A DNA stretch of 64,000 nucleotides from Nocardia yamanashiensis NBRC 100130 (GTDB taxonomy: Bacteria > Actinomycetota > Actinomycetes > Mycobacteriales > Mycobacteriaceae), in assembly GCF_001613325.1 (NCBI RefSeq), contig NZ_BDCD01000008.1, positions 62,001 to 126,000 of the forward strand. The letters run 5' to 3'. Below, piece by piece: positions 54,933-63,830 of this stretch (positions are counted from its first letter, which is position 1; each line of letters opens with the position of its first letter). The position numbers and the translations under genes are program-made. Under the pieces are notes generated by a model. The model saw only the letters and a program-made list of their open reading frames with translations. It did no database searches and was not told where the DNA came from.

Positions 54933-56594
54933 ATGACCGAAACAGGGCCCGAAGTTCCGGAACTCGGGCGCAAGAAGTGGATCGCGCTCGGAGTCCTCGC
55001 GCTGGGGCTCTCCATGGTGGTGCTCGACGGCACCATCGTCGCGGTCTCACTGCCGGTCATCATCGACGACCTGAACCTGAATTTCACTCAGGCGCAATGG
55101 ATCACCAGCATCTACGCGGTGGTGCTGGCGGCGTTGCTGATCACCAGCGGGCGGCTCGGGGACCGCCTGGGGCGGCGCAATATCTTCGCCGTCGGCGTGC
55201 TGATCTTCCTCGCCGGCAGCGTGCTGTCGGCGGTCGCGACCAGCGCCTGGCCGCTGATCCTGGGCCGGGTGGTGCAGGGCATCGGCGCGGCCGGGGTGAT
55301 GCCGGGGACGCTGGCCACCATGAACGCCATCTTCCGGGGCCGGGACCGGATCATCGCCTTCGCGGTGTGGGGTTCGGTCATCTCCGGCGTGGCCGCCATC
55401 GGCCCGCTGGTCGGCGGCTGGCTGACCACGTACTACACCTGGCCGTGGATCTTCCTCGTGAACATCCCGCTGGGCGTCGTGGTGCTGATCGGCCTGGTGC
55501 TGTTCGTGCCGGAGACCCGCATGGGGAAGGCCGCGCCCGGGCTCGACGTGGACGGGTTCCTGCTCAGCGCAGCCGGTTTCGCGCTGCTGGTGTTCGCGCT
55601 CATCGAAGGCCAGACCTACGGCTGGTGGAAGCCGCTGCGGGAATTCCCGCTGGCCGGCTGGACCTGGCCGGACACCGCCCCGATCTCGCCGATTCCGGTG
55701 CTGCTGGCGCTCGGCCTGCTCGCGCTGGTGCTGTTCCTGCGCTGGGAGAAGCACCGCATGCTGATCGGCCGCTCGGCGCTGCTGGACCCGGCGCTGTTCG
55801 ATATCCCCAGTTTCCGATGGGGGAACATCACCGCGTTCCTGGTCGCGCTCGGCGAATTCGGTCTGCTGTTCGTGCTGCCGCTGTTCATGGTGAACGTGCT
55901 CGGATTGTCCACGCTCGGAGCGGGTTACGTGCTCGCGGCGATGGCGGTCGGCGCGTTCCTGGCGGCCGGCGTGGCCGAAGGGCTGGTGCGCAAGTACGGG
56001 CCGGTGCGGGTGGTGCAGCTCGGCCTGGGCTTCGAGGCGGTCGCGGTGGCGGCGGCCGCGCTCTTCGTCACCCCGCACATCTCCGGCTGGTGGCTGGCGG
56101 TGCTGCTGGTCGGCTACGGCATCGGCCTCGGGATGGCCTCCGCGCAGCTGACCGGCACCGTGCTGGCCGATGTGCCGCCGCGGCAGTCAGGCCAGGGCTC
56201 GGCCACCCAGAGCACGGTGCGGCAGGTCGGTTCGGCCATGGGCACCGCCGTGCTCGGCGCGCTGCTGTCCGCGGCGCTCGGTCAGGATCTGGCCAAACGC
56301 CTGGCCGAGGTGCCGGATCTGCCGCAGAAGGCCGCCGACGCCGCCGAGACCGCCACCCGGGAATCCGCGGGCGGGGCCATCGCCGGGCTGCGCGCGCACG
56401 ACGGCGCCGCCGCGGTCGTGGACGCGCTGTCCAGGGGCTTCACCGACGCCACCCGCACCACGCTGCTGGCCGCAGCCGTCTTCCTGCTGATCGGCCTGGC
56501 CGCCGCCACCCGCATTCCGAACAAGGGCGCGGCGGCCGTGGCGGCCATCGAAAAGCCGGGTGACACGCCGGAGCCCAAGAGTAATACCCCCTGA
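54933..56594 (+). CDS. DHA2-family MFS drug exporter
   Basis: The 553-residue protein has about fourteen transmembrane segments, as in the EmrB/QacA (DHA2) branch. Recognisable motifs are VVLDGTIVAVSLPVI in TM1, GRLGDRLGRRN (motif A) and GPLVGGWL (motif C). It should export hydrophobic cations or drugs using proton motive force. GGGAG lies upstream of the chosen ATG; a longer start exists at 54882. It is followed 62 bases later by the mycolyltransferase, perhaps on its own promoter. Confidence 0.93.
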   Translation: MTETGPEVPELGRKKWIALGVLALGLSMVVLDGTIVAVSLPVIIDDLNLNFTQAQWITSIYAVVLAALLITSGRLGDRLGRRNIFAVGVLIFLAGSVLSAVATSAWPLILGRVVQGIGAAGVMPGTLATMNAIFRGRDRIIAFAVWGSVISGVAAIGPLVGGWLTTYYTWPWIFLVNIPLGVVVLIGLVLFVPETRMGKAAPGLDVDGFLLSAAGFALLVFALIEGQTYGWWKPLREFPLAGWTWPDTAPISPIPVLLALGLLALVLFLRWEKHRMLIGRSALLDPALFDIPSFRWGNITAFLVALGEFGLLFVLPLFMVNVLGLSTLGAGYVLAAMAVGAFLAAGVAEGLVRKYGPVRVVQLGLGFEAVAVAAAALFVTPHISGWWLAVLLVGYGIGLGMASAQLTGTVLADVPPRQSGQGSATQSTVRQVGSAMGTAVLGALLSAALGQDLAKRLAEVPDLPQKAADAAETATRESAGGAIAGLRAHDGAAAVVDALSRGFTDATRTTLLAAAVFLLIGLAAATRIPNKGAAAVAAIEKPGDTPEPKSNTP

Positions 56595-56656
56595 GGCACA
56601 ACAGGATTGGCGCGGGTTCGGTACCTTAACCTGTGGGAAAGGTGGGAGGTACCCGG

Positions 56657-57637
56657 GTGGACATCGCAATGCGGTCCGGAAAACAACGCGCGCTGCGCAA
56701 GGCCGTCACCGTGCTGGCCAGCGCGCTACTGCTGTCCTCGGGCGGCGTGATCGCCTCGGCGGCACCGGTTCACGCGCCGGTCAAGCAGACGCCATCGGGC
56801 GGCACCCAGGACCTGTGGGTGCCCTCCAGCATGGGGAACATCAAGGTCCAGGTGCAGTGGGCGGCGCGCGGCGGCAGTTCGGCGCTCTACGTGCTGGACG
56901 GGCTGCGCGCGCCCGGCGACCACAGCCAGTGGACGACCGACACCGACGCGCTGCGCCAATTCGCGGGCGACGATGTGACTTTGGTGTTCCCCGTCGGCGG
57001 GCACTCCAGCTTCTATACCGACTGGTACCGCGCCAGCAGTACCAACGGCCAGACCACCACGTACAAGTGGGAAACGTTCCTCACCCGGGAATTGCCGGAC
57101 TATCTGGCGGGTTTCGGCGTCTCCCGTACCCGGAACGCCATCGTGGGCGCGTCCATGGGCGGCAATGCCGCCATGATCCTCGCCGCCTACCACCGTGACC
57201 AGTTCAAGTTCGCCGGGTCCTTCTCGGGCTACCTGAACCCGACCTTCCCGCTCTGGAACGAAGCCATGCGCGCGGCCATGTGGGACGAGGGCAGGTTCAA
57301 CGTGGACGATATGTGGGGTCCGAGCAGTAACCCGGCCTGGAGCCGCAATGACGCTGTCGCACAGGCCGAAAGGCTGCGCGGACTACCGATGTACGTGTGG
57401 TCCGGGAACGGCGTCCCCACCGCCGCCGACCTGAGCAATACGGTCGTCAACACCGTGAACGCCATGGGCTTGGAAGCTATGACGCTGACCGCGTCCCAGA
57501 TCTTCCAGAGCCGGCTGGCGGCGCTGGGCATCAGCGCCCGGGTGGAACTCGGCGCGGGCACCCACACCTGGCCCTACTGGCAGCAGGCCCTGGCCAATGC
57601 GCGTCCGATGATCCTGGATGCGTTGAACGCGCACTGA
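56657..57637 (+). CDS. Antigen-85-type mycolyltransferase
   Basis: The 326-residue protein has a signal peptide (RALRKAVTVLASALLLSSGG, cleavage near APVHA) and an alpha/beta-hydrolase domain with Ag85 features: PVGGHSSFYTDWY, TYKWETFLTRELP, GASMGG with Ser166 as nucleophile, DMWGP, NPAWSRND, and GTHTWPYW with His303. Glu273 is the likely third triad member. It should transfer mycolic acids to trehalose or arabinogalactan outside the membrane. This marks the organism as mycolate-bearing. The GTG at 56657 is preceded by GGGAGGT at six bases, which decides the start. Confidence 0.93.
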   Translation: MDIAMRSGKQRALRKAVTVLASALLLSSGGVIASAAPVHAPVKQTPSGGTQDLWVPSSMGNIKVQVQWAARGGSSALYVLDGLRAPGDHSQWTTDTDALRQFAGDDVTLVFPVGGHSSFYTDWYRASSTNGQTTTYKWETFLTRELPDYLAGFGVSRTRNAIVGASMGGNAAMILAAYHRDQFKFAGSFSGYLNPTFPLWNEAMRAAMWDEGRFNVDDMWGPSSNPAWSRNDAVAQAERLRGLPMYVWSGNGVPTAADLSNTVVNTVNAMGLEAMTLTASQIFQSRLAALGISARVELGAGTHTWPYWQQALANARPMILDALNAH

Positions 57638-57679
57638 ACTCGACGGCGAGGCGGCTCGGCGGGCGGGTGAGACCGCTCC

Positions 57680-58075
57680 TCAGTCGATGAGTTCCAGTGC
57701 GTGCAGCCGCTGGAACACCAGCAGCGAACCCGGGGCGACATGCGGCATGTTCGCGTACTCGTGCAGGGTGAACCAGCGCAGTTCGGCGATCTCACCGGAG
57801 GGCCGCGGCTCTTCGGTGAGCTCACCCAGATAGCAGGTCATGTGCAGGCGGGTGCCGGGCGCGTGCCCGTACGCCTCGGCTTCGAAGATCCCCAGCTCGG
57901 TCACCCCGACCGTGCCCACCCCGAGTTCCTCGCGAATCTCACGGTGCAGAGCCGATTCCGGGGTCTCGCCCGGATCGATCTTCCCGCCCGCCATGTAGAA
58001 GACGTCCTTACCGGTGGACCGGGTCTGCAACAGACGACGGTCCCGGATGTGTGCCAGTGCCGCGGTGCGAATCAC
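57680..58075 (-). CDS. Nudix hydrolase
   Basis: The 131-residue protein contains a complete Nudix box at residues 31-53 (G-x5-E-x7-REIREELGV). It hydrolyses nucleoside-diphosphate-linked compounds; the substrate is unknown. The start codon is GTG. It overlaps the 3' end of the upstream membrane-protein gene by 68 bases in another frame. The overlap appears genuine because the first beta-strand of the Nudix fold (RTAALAHIRDRRLL) lies in it. Confidence 0.9.
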   Translation of the reverse strand: MIRTAALAHIRDRRLLQTRSTGKDVFYMAGGKIDPGETPESALHREIREELGVGTVGVTELGIFEAEAYGHAPGTRLHMTCYLGELTEEPRPSGEIAELRWFTLHEYANMPHVAPGSLLVFQRLHALELID

Positions 58076-59171
58076 CCGGCACAGTGTAGGCCGCCGCCAC
58101 GACGGCGATGGCGACCGCGTAGCAAGCCAGGACGTACCAGATATTTCCGATCGGATCGCCCGCGCTGGTCACACCGTCCACGGCGTCCAGGAAATCGGGC
58201 AGCGCGGTGGCCCACAGCAGTGCGAAGACGACCAGGTACAGCACGCTGTAGCCGAGCATGACCGGATCGGAGTAGCGCGGGACGTCCCCGGTCGCCGCGC
58301 GCAGCCGCACCCACTGCCGGTACAGCAGCGGAACGGCGGCCACCGTGATGAGCACCAGTTCGGCCGCGTAGAGCACGCCGCGCACGGTATCGCTGCCCGC
58401 GCCGAACACGGTCGCCGGAAGCGGCAGCAGGAAGGTGCCGACCGAGGCCAGCAGGCCGATCACGATTGTGCGCCAGGTCAATTCGAGCCCGGTGAGCCGC
58501 CGCCCGCCGTCGGCGTGCCGGCCCACCATCCAGTACACGCAGAACGCGAGCGACATCGGCCACAGCGCCGCGAACACCACCACGCTGCCGGTCGGCACCG
58601 AATCGAACATGGGCAGGTTCAGCGGATTCGTGGTCGTCCACTCCCACCAGCGCAACTGCGGTCCGAGATGATCGAAGATCTCGTAGAAGGCGTGATGCAC
58701 GAAGCCCACGCACACCGCCCCGGCGAGCGCGCCGTACTGCCGGAAAACGCCCAGGGTGCGGACGATTTCGTAGGCCACGGTCGCCATGAACGGATAGATG
58801 GCCACGATGTAGAGCGGCAGCCGGCCCCACAGGAAGTCCACCGTGAACACATTGTGCGCGAACATGGTGTCCACCTGGTCCTCGATACCGAAGGCCGCCG
58901 GAAAGTACAGCGGCGGTTCGATGATGAACAGGTAGGCGGTCGCGCCGAACCACAGCGCCAGATTGGTCGGATCGCCGTACCGGCGCCACCGCACGACGGC
59001 CAGCGCCAGCGCCAGGATCGAGCCCACGATGATCGTGAGCTCCAGCACCGGCAGCGTCCAGTTCTCCAAGCCGAACGGATTGCGGAACTCGATCAGCCCG
59101 CCGGCCTCCTCACACGAGAAGCCCAGGCGGGTCGCGAGTTCCGAGAAGGTGGTGGCACAGTGCTCGCTCAT
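58008..59171 (-). CDS. Polytopic membrane protein of unknown function
   Basis: The 387-residue protein has about nine transmembrane segments (roughly residues 38-60, 73-95, 118-140, 146-166, 193-218, 236-258, 265-286, 307-331 and 343-365). Polar features in or near membrane include GFVHHAFYEIFDHLGP and FIIEPPLYFP. I do not recognise the family. Its ATG overlaps the stop of the metal-dependent hydrolase gene, so the two are co-translated. The last 26 residues (GDSHRGTGTHPGPSSVADP) overlap the Nudix gene and look like an unstructured extension. Confidence 0.85.
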   Translation of the reverse strand: MSEHCATTFSELATRLGFSCEEAGGLIEFRNPFGLENWTLPVLELTIIVGSILALALAVVRWRRYGDPTNLALWFGATAYLFIIEPPLYFPAAFGIEDQVDTMFAHNVFTVDFLWGRLPLYIVAIYPFMATVAYEIVRTLGVFRQYGALAGAVCVGFVHHAFYEIFDHLGPQLRWWEWTTTNPLNLPMFDSVPTGSVVVFAALWPMSLAFCVYWMVGRHADGGRRLTGLELTWRTIVIGLLASVGTFLLPLPATVFGAGSDTVRGVLYAAELVLITVAAVPLLYRQWVRLRAATGDVPRYSDPVMLGYSVLYLVVFALLWATALPDFLDAVDGVTSAGDPIGNIWYVLACYAVAIAVVAAAYTVPGDSHRGTGTHPGPSSVADPVHR

Positions 59172-60109
59172 GATTTCGCTCCGGAGGTGAGCAGCGCGTC
59201 GGTGGCGTACCAGTGCGCGACGTCGTGACCGGCGGCGTAGCGATCGAACCAGACGTCCGCGAGGGCGGGCAGGTTCTCGTGCGCCGGATCGTGTTTCGGC
59301 AACTGGCTGCGGATGATGCCCTTGAGCGCGATCAGCTGCTCACCCAGCGGCAGGTCGTCGAACGCGCGCGTCATGGGCCCGAAATCGGGGGTGCGCAGCC
59401 ACGGCAGCCATTTGCTCAGGGCCTTCTTGTTGCGGTACGTCCCGAACATGGACAGCGAGTCGATCCGCCGATCCTCCAGCGGCACATGCTCGTTGAAGCC
59501 GGCGCAGGCGATCCGGATCACCTTCAGCACGTGCGCGAAGATCGACGGCGCGACCCGCATCCGGTACAGATCGCTGCCCACCACCGAATCGAAGATGATC
59601 AGCGCCGAGCTGCGGTGCTCCACCTCTTCGACGAAATGCCAGATGAACAGTGATGCCACCCGGTCGTCGCCGGGCCGGAACAGGCTGGCCTCGTTGTCGA
59701 GCATGAGCTTGAACACCGAGGTGAAGGTGGCCTCCAGATCCGCGGTGTAGGCCAGCCGGTACTTCAGCGGCTTGTGCTCGGTCAGCTCGTCGAACTCCGC
59801 GATCACCGCGTCGAGGGTGTCCTGCAGGCCCGGGTACCGCCGGATCAGCGCCCGCACGTGCTGGCGGTGCGCGCCCGAATGCTGGCCCTCCTGCCGCATG
59901 AAAGCGTCCGCCTCGTCGGCGACTTCGGGGTCGGTGATCTGCGGCTTCAACTGCAGAATCATCTTCACGATCATCTTCTCGAAACCGATGGCCAGGAACG
60001 ACACCGCATTGGCCATGCTCGAGAAGGCCGGGTTCGTCTCGTTCCACAGGAACGGTACGTCGTGGTCCTCGAACGCGAAATCCATCTTTCGCACAACAAG
60101 ATCCGTCAT
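59168..60109 (-). CDS. Predicted metal-dependent hydrolase (PF10118 type)
   Basis: The 313-residue, mostly helical protein has His/Glu pairs typical of this diiron-like family: RQEGQHSGAHRQHVRALI and IWHFVEEVEHRSSALIIF, with NEASLF between them. The reaction is unknown. The start at 60109 gives MTDLVVRKMDF and avoids a long Pro-rich extension. It lies first in an operon with the nine-segment membrane protein and faces a TetR regulator across a 34-bp palindrome. Confidence 0.85.
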   Translation of the reverse strand: MTDLVVRKMDFAFEDHDVPFLWNETNPAFSSMANAVSFLAIGFEKMIVKMILQLKPQITDPEVADEADAFMRQEGQHSGAHRQHVRALIRRYPGLQDTLDAVIAEFDELTEHKPLKYRLAYTADLEATFTSVFKLMLDNEASLFRPGDDRVASLFIWHFVEEVEHRSSALIIFDSVVGSDLYRMRVAPSIFAHVLKVIRIACAGFNEHVPLEDRRIDSLSMFGTYRNKKALSKWLPWLRTPDFGPMTRAFDDLPLGEQLIALKGIIRSQLPKHDPAHENLPALADVWFDRYAAGHDVAHWYATDALLTSGAKS

Positions 60110-60155
60110 TTTCGGCGATACCTCATCTTCCGGAGGCGGGCTGGTTCCGGGTGAC

Positions 60156-60189
60156 CATACAAACATACATGGCTATGTACAAGTGTATG
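60156..60189. promoter_or_regulatory. 34-bp compound palindrome, probable TetR operator
   Basis: CATACA-N4-TACAT-N4-ATGTA-N4-TGTATG is symmetric about 60172.5, with all 11 arm pairs matching. It lies 47 bp from the hydrolase start and 71 bp from the TetR start, in a locally AT-rich segment. Confidence 0.75.
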
Positions 60190-60259
60190 ATTACAATCGC
60201 GCAGGTAGCGGGCGAATCCCGTGGCAAATGAGCGGCGCGGCGCCTGCTACGGTCGGGCG

Positions 60260-60871
60260 GTGGCACGCAGGCGCGGGTGGGGCGGCAGTCCGCCGGACAG
60301 TGACGAGGAGGCATCGCGCCGAATCGTCGATGCCGCAGTCGAACTCATCGGCCGCACCGGCGCGGAGATCAGCATCGCCGATGTGGCCGAATCGCTCGGG
60401 GTCATCCGGCAGACGGTGTACCGGTACTTCCCGAGCGCGGACGCCCTCATGCGGGCCTCGGCCATCGCCTCGGTCGCCGGATTCCTGGATCGGCTCGCCG
60501 CGCAGGTGCGCGGGATCGAGGATCCGGCCGACGCCATGACCGACGCCGCCGTCTTCACGCTGGCCGAGGTGCGGCGGACGCCGCACCTGGGGATTCTGCT
60601 GACGGCGAGCTATTCGAAGGCCGATCCGGACGGCATCACCTCCGACGAGGCGCAGGCCTTCGGCATGACCATGATCCGGCGCTTCGACGTCGACTGGGAG
60701 AGCTACGGCTACGACGACGAATCACTGCACGAGCTGGTCGAATTCGTGCTGCGCACCATGCAGTCGTTCTTCGTCTCGCCGGGGCATCCGCCGCGCACCG
60801 ACGCCGAACTGCGCCGGTACCTGCGGCGCTGGATGGGCGCGGCCATTCTCGCGCAGGCGACGGCCGGCTAG
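60260..60871 (+). CDS. TetR-family regulator
   Basis: The 203-residue protein starts ARRRGWGGSPPDSDEEASRR and has a TetR helix-turn-helix (about residues 20-62; SIADVAESLGVIRQTVYRYF). I chose the GTG at 60260; a GTG 39 bases upstream also reads in frame. It is divergent from the metal-dependent hydrolase and probably binds the 34-bp palindrome. Its stop overlaps that of the convergent small membrane-protein gene. Confidence 0.9.
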   Translation: MARRRGWGGSPPDSDEEASRRIVDAAVELIGRTGAEISIADVAESLGVIRQTVYRYFPSADALMRASAIASVAGFLDRLAAQVRGIEDPADAMTDAAVFTLAEVRRTPHLGILLTASYSKADPDGITSDEAQAFGMTMIRRFDVDWESYGYDDESLHELVEFVLRTMQSFFVSPGHPPRTDAELRRYLRRWMGAAILAQATAG

Positions 60872-61395
60872 GTGACCGACGGCGGCGCGATCCGCCAGTG
60901 CCGCACCAGCGCGTCGGCGATCTCCGGGAGAATCGTCACCGGGATCTTCTTCTGCCGCAGCATGGTCCGAATCTCATTGACCTGCTCGCGTTTCCGCATG
61001 TCGTAGGCGTTCGCGACGGGACGCACCACCGGAGGGATGGACAGCAGCACCAGTTCCTGATGCGGCTCGTCGCCGCCGTTCAGGTCCAGCGCCAGCGACC
61101 AGCGCGACTTCTCGTCCAGGGCGAAGCGCGCGGCCACCACCCGATCCCAATCGATGGTCGAGGCCCGCCACGGGGTGCGGCGCTCGATGCGCTGATCGGT
61201 CAGCACCAGCACATCGCGGCCGAAGAGCAGGATGAGCAGCGCGCCGCCGGCCGCCAGGCCCAGCAGCAGGCCGGTGAACACCCGGTTCAAGCTGAACAGG
61301 GCGACGACCGCGCCGCAGATCAGCGCGGTCGTCAGCACCGCGGTGGTCAGATACAACGCCGATCGGCGTCCCGACACCACACCCGCACGCACCAT
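60868..61395 (-). CDS. Membrane protein with two N-terminal helices and a PH-like domain
   Basis: The 175-residue protein has two hydrophobic segments (about residues 15-35 and 40-58). A soluble beta-rich region follows (VLVLTDQRIERRTPWRASTI, DWDRVVAARF, WSLALDLNGG) that resembles bacterial PH-domain proteins. The function is unknown. The ATG at 61395 has GGAGG upstream; a GTG at 61431 is an alternative. Confidence 0.7.
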   Translation of the reverse strand: MVRAGVVSGRRSALYLTTAVLTTALICGAVVALFSLNRVFTGLLLGLAAGGALLILLFGRDVLVLTDQRIERRTPWRASTIDWDRVVAARFALDEKSRWSLALDLNGGDEPHQELVLLSIPPVVRPVANAYDMRKREQVNEIRTMLRQKKIPVTILPEIADALVRHWRIAPPSVT

Positions 61396-61452
61396 TCGCC
61401 TACCGCCCTCCCGCACTGTGTTGCGGGACACACCGTACCCGGTGGTGCGGTA

Positions 61453-62250
61453 CTACGCTTCGAGCGCTACCGCGGCCTCGGCGGTGTAGACCAGGAAGGT
61501 CAGGCTCTCCTGGAAGTACAGCTGTACCGATTCGGCATCGTGCGCGAGATAGCCGATGGACAGGTCCTGGCCCAGCTGGAGATCGAAATCGCCGCCGCGC
61601 GTGGACAATACGAACGCCCCGTCGATGGCGGGCGCCCAGATGATCTCGCCGTCGATGAGCCGCTCGATATGGGTGCGGATCGGGTGGCCGTGGTCGGAGG
61701 TCTCCGACACCGCGGTGTACAGATCGGCGGACAGCAGCACCGAGTACGGCCCGTCCACGCCCGCCAGCCGCAGCTTGCTCAGCGCCTGCGCGACGGCCTC
61801 CGGCGCGAGGGTGGGATCGCCGGGCAGCTTGACCGGTTCGCAATCGGTGCTGGCCCGGATGCCGGCGATACCGGCCGCCGCGTAACCCTCGAAGATGGCG
61901 CGATCCTCGGCGAAGGCGATCTTCTTGGCGGCGTCCTTCACCGCGTCCAGATCGGCGTCCTGCGCGCCGCGCTCGATATTGTCCAGCTCCTCGCGGGACA
62001 GCGTGAACGGCACCCGCAACTCGACCAGCGGCACCACCACGCGCTGGCGGGCCTGCACGCCCTCGGCGGGAGCGGAGATGGCAGTGGTGCGGCCGCGCCC
62101 GACCGCGGAGAAGTCCGCGCCGTGCGGCCCGGACAGATCGACCACGCGACGGCCGGCGATGTGCCGCTTGAAGGTACGGGTCGCCTCTTCCTCGATGGCG
62201 GCCCACGCCTCGGAGGTGATCGGCGCCAGTTCGCGATGGAGGTTGTTCAT
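61453..62250 (-). CDS. Family 1 encapsulin shell protein
   Basis: The 265-residue protein matches the encapsulin fold (HK97-like): LHRELAPITSEAWAAIEEEA at the N-terminus, FKRHIAGRRVVDLSGPHG, VPLVELRVPFTLSREELDNI and GQDLSIGYLAHDAESVQLYF near the end. Many copies form a shell around cargo enzymes. It starts three bases after the DyP peroxidase gene, whose C-terminus carries a loading peptide. The operon therefore encodes a peroxidase nanocompartment. Confidence 0.96.
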   Translation of the reverse strand: MNNLHRELAPITSEAWAAIEEEATRTFKRHIAGRRVVDLSGPHGADFSAVGRGRTTAISAPAEGVQARQRVVVPLVELRVPFTLSREELDNIERGAQDADLDAVKDAAKKIAFAEDRAIFEGYAAAGIAGIRASTDCEPVKLPGDPTLAPEAVAQALSKLRLAGVDGPYSVLLSADLYTAVSETSDHGHPIRTHIERLIDGEIIWAPAIDGAFVLSTRGGDFDLQLGQDLSIGYLAHDAESVQLYFQESLTFLVYTAEAAVALEA

Positions 62251-62253
62251 GCC

Positions 62254-63267
62254 TCAGCTCCTTTTCAGAGTGCCGATACCCAGCGATCCGTTGTTCGATG
62301 ACATACCAACACCATTGCTTTCCGAAGATTCCCGCACCGCGGCGGCCGGAGCGGGCGCGTCGGGGAGGGCGTCGAAGAAGGCATTGGGCGGCGTGAAGAA
62401 CAGCGTGCCGGTGACGGCGGTCGAGAAATCGAGAATGCGGTCGTAGGCGGCGTCGGGACTGCCCAGGAACATGCGCTCGAGCATGCCCTCGGTGACCGCG
62501 GGGGTGGCCGCGTAGGCGATGTAGTAGGTGCCGAACACACCGTCGGCCACGCTGCCGAACGGCATATTGGCGCGCACGATGGTGCCGTTGTCGTCCTGAT
62601 CGTTCACGGCCACATGGGAATTGAGCGGCTTGTCGGCGTCGTCCAGCTCGTAGTCGTCGAGTTTGGTGCGGCCGATGACGCGCTCCTGCTCGGCGGTGGA
62701 GAGCGCCTTCCAGGCGTCCAGGTCGTGCAGGTACTTCTGCACGATGACGTAACTGCCGCCGGTGAATTCGGGATCCTCGGGGCCGATCAGGCCCACGGCG
62801 GCGGCCAGCTGGCCTTCGGGGTTCTCGGTGCCGTCCACGAAACCGAGCAGGTCGCGCTGCTCGAAATAACGGAAGCCGACGGTCTCGTCGACGATGGTGG
62901 CTGCGCCGGAGAGCTTTTCGGCGATCTTCATGGCCAGCTCGAAGGCGGCGTCCTGGGCTTCGGCCTTGATGTGGAACAGCAGGTCGCCGGGAGTGGCGGG
63001 GGCCTGGTGCTTTTCACCGGCATAACCCGGGAACTCGTGCAGCTGCGCGGGTTTCGGTCCGGCGAAGAGGCGATCCCAGGCCGCGGACCCGATGCTGGTG
63101 ATACAGGCCAGTCCGGAACCGGGTAAGCGGAAGCCGACCGAGCGGCGCAGGCCGGGCAGGTCTGCCAGCAGATCGCGGACCGCCGCCTCACCGCCCTCGT
63201 CGATGGTGGCGACCAGGAACATCGCGGCGGGCGAAAGCGGGTCGAGAAGCGGCTGTGGCTCAACCAT
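62254..63267 (-). CDS. DyP-type peroxidase, encapsulin cargo
   Basis: The 337-residue heme peroxidase has the GXXDG motif in GFVDGTENP (catalytic Asp145), proximal heme ligand His218 in NSHVAVND, and distal Arg232 in VRANMPFG. After the domain a flexible Ala/Pro/Ser-rich linker leads to the C-terminal loading peptide GSLGIGTLK (residues 327-335), which binds inside encapsulin shells. It oxidises dyes, phenolics or other substrates with hydrogen peroxide; the natural substrate is unknown. The encapsulin gene follows at once. Confidence 0.96.
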   Translation of the reverse strand: MVEPQPLLDPLSPAAMFLVATIDEGGEAAVRDLLADLPGLRRSVGFRLPGSGLACITSIGSAAWDRLFAGPKPAQLHEFPGYAGEKHQAPATPGDLLFHIKAEAQDAAFELAMKIAEKLSGAATIVDETVGFRYFEQRDLLGFVDGTENPEGQLAAAVGLIGPEDPEFTGGSYVIVQKYLHDLDAWKALSTAEQERVIGRTKLDDYELDDADKPLNSHVAVNDQDDNGTIVRANMPFGSVADGVFGTYYIAYAATPAVTEGMLERMFLGSPDAAYDRILDFSTAVTGTLFFTPPNAFFDALPDAPAPAAAVRESSESNGVGMSSNNGSLGIGTLKRS

Positions 63268-63350
63268 GGGCTCCAGCCTAGAGGGCTGGGCCGACAGACC
63301 GGTTGCCCGGTTGCCTACGTGTTGCGATCCCCACTTCGCGGGGGAGGTTC

Positions 63351-63383
63351 GAGCCCTCCGGGGCTCGGGGGGCGAACCCCCCC
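63351..63383. terminator. Two adjacent hairpins between cupin and DyP genes
   Basis: GAGCCC-TCCG-GGGCTC (63351-63366) and GGGGGG-CGAA-CCCCCCC (63367-63383) lie back to back, 13 bases beyond the cupin stop. There is no T run, but such stems can end transcripts in high-GC actinobacteria. Confidence 0.55.
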
Positions 63384-63395
63384 GAAAAGCCCCGC

Positions 63396-63722
63396 TTACT
63401 TGGCGACCGTCAGCAGAAACGCCACGTCGTCAATGGCTTTCACGCTGTGGCGGGCGTTCGGGATAACGATCAGGTCTCCGGCGGAGCCCTTCCATTCGTT
63501 CGCGCCGCTGATGAGGGTGAGAACACCGTTGAGGACGAGCAGGGTCGCCTCGCCCGGGTTCTCGTGCTCGGCCAGGCTCTGCCCCGCCGTCAGCGCGATC
63601 ACGGTTTGCCGGAGGCTGTGGGTGTGGCCCCCGTAGATGGTGAGGGAGCTGCGTCCGCTCGATGCCGAAGCCGCCAGCTTGAGCTGCTGGCGAGCGACCG
63701 CGGTCAGCGATTTCTTGTCCAT
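63396..63722 (-). CDS. Small cupin-domain protein
   Basis: The 108-residue protein is a single cupin barrel: YGGHTHSLRQTVIALTAGQS, then SLAEHENPGEATLLVLNGVL and GSAGDLIVIPNARHSVKAID. His in AEHENPGEA and in RHSVKA are candidate metal ligands. The function is not recognised. The start at 63722 was chosen over long upstream extensions because it gives a compact cupin of normal length. Confidence 0.85.
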   Translation of the reverse strand: MDKKSLTAVARQQLKLAASASSGRSSLTIYGGHTHSLRQTVIALTAGQSLAEHENPGEATLLVLNGVLTLISGANEWKGSAGDLIVIPNARHSVKAIDDVAFLLTVAK

Positions 63723-63811
63723 GGACTGCCTTTCGCCGGAATATCGCTGAGTATGCCCGACGAGGTCCGAACCATTCGGCTGTTTGGCAGGTGTGTATGC
63801 AGGTTTTGGCG

Positions 63812-63830
63812 AACGCGGAACGTCCGCGTT
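63812..63830. terminator. Hairpin at the end of folA
   Basis: AACGCGG (63812-63818) and CCGCGTT (63824-63830) form a perfect 7-bp stem with an AACGT loop that overlaps the folA stop codon. A role as terminator is plausible. Confidence 0.5.

Noticed and set aside
63331..63372. tRNA-like T-arm (GGAGG-TTCGAGC-CCTCC) with a neighbouring CCCC/GGGG stem
   Set aside because: No matching acceptor stem or D-arm lies at the required distances, so a tRNA gene cannot be folded. The sequence is better explained as terminator hairpins.
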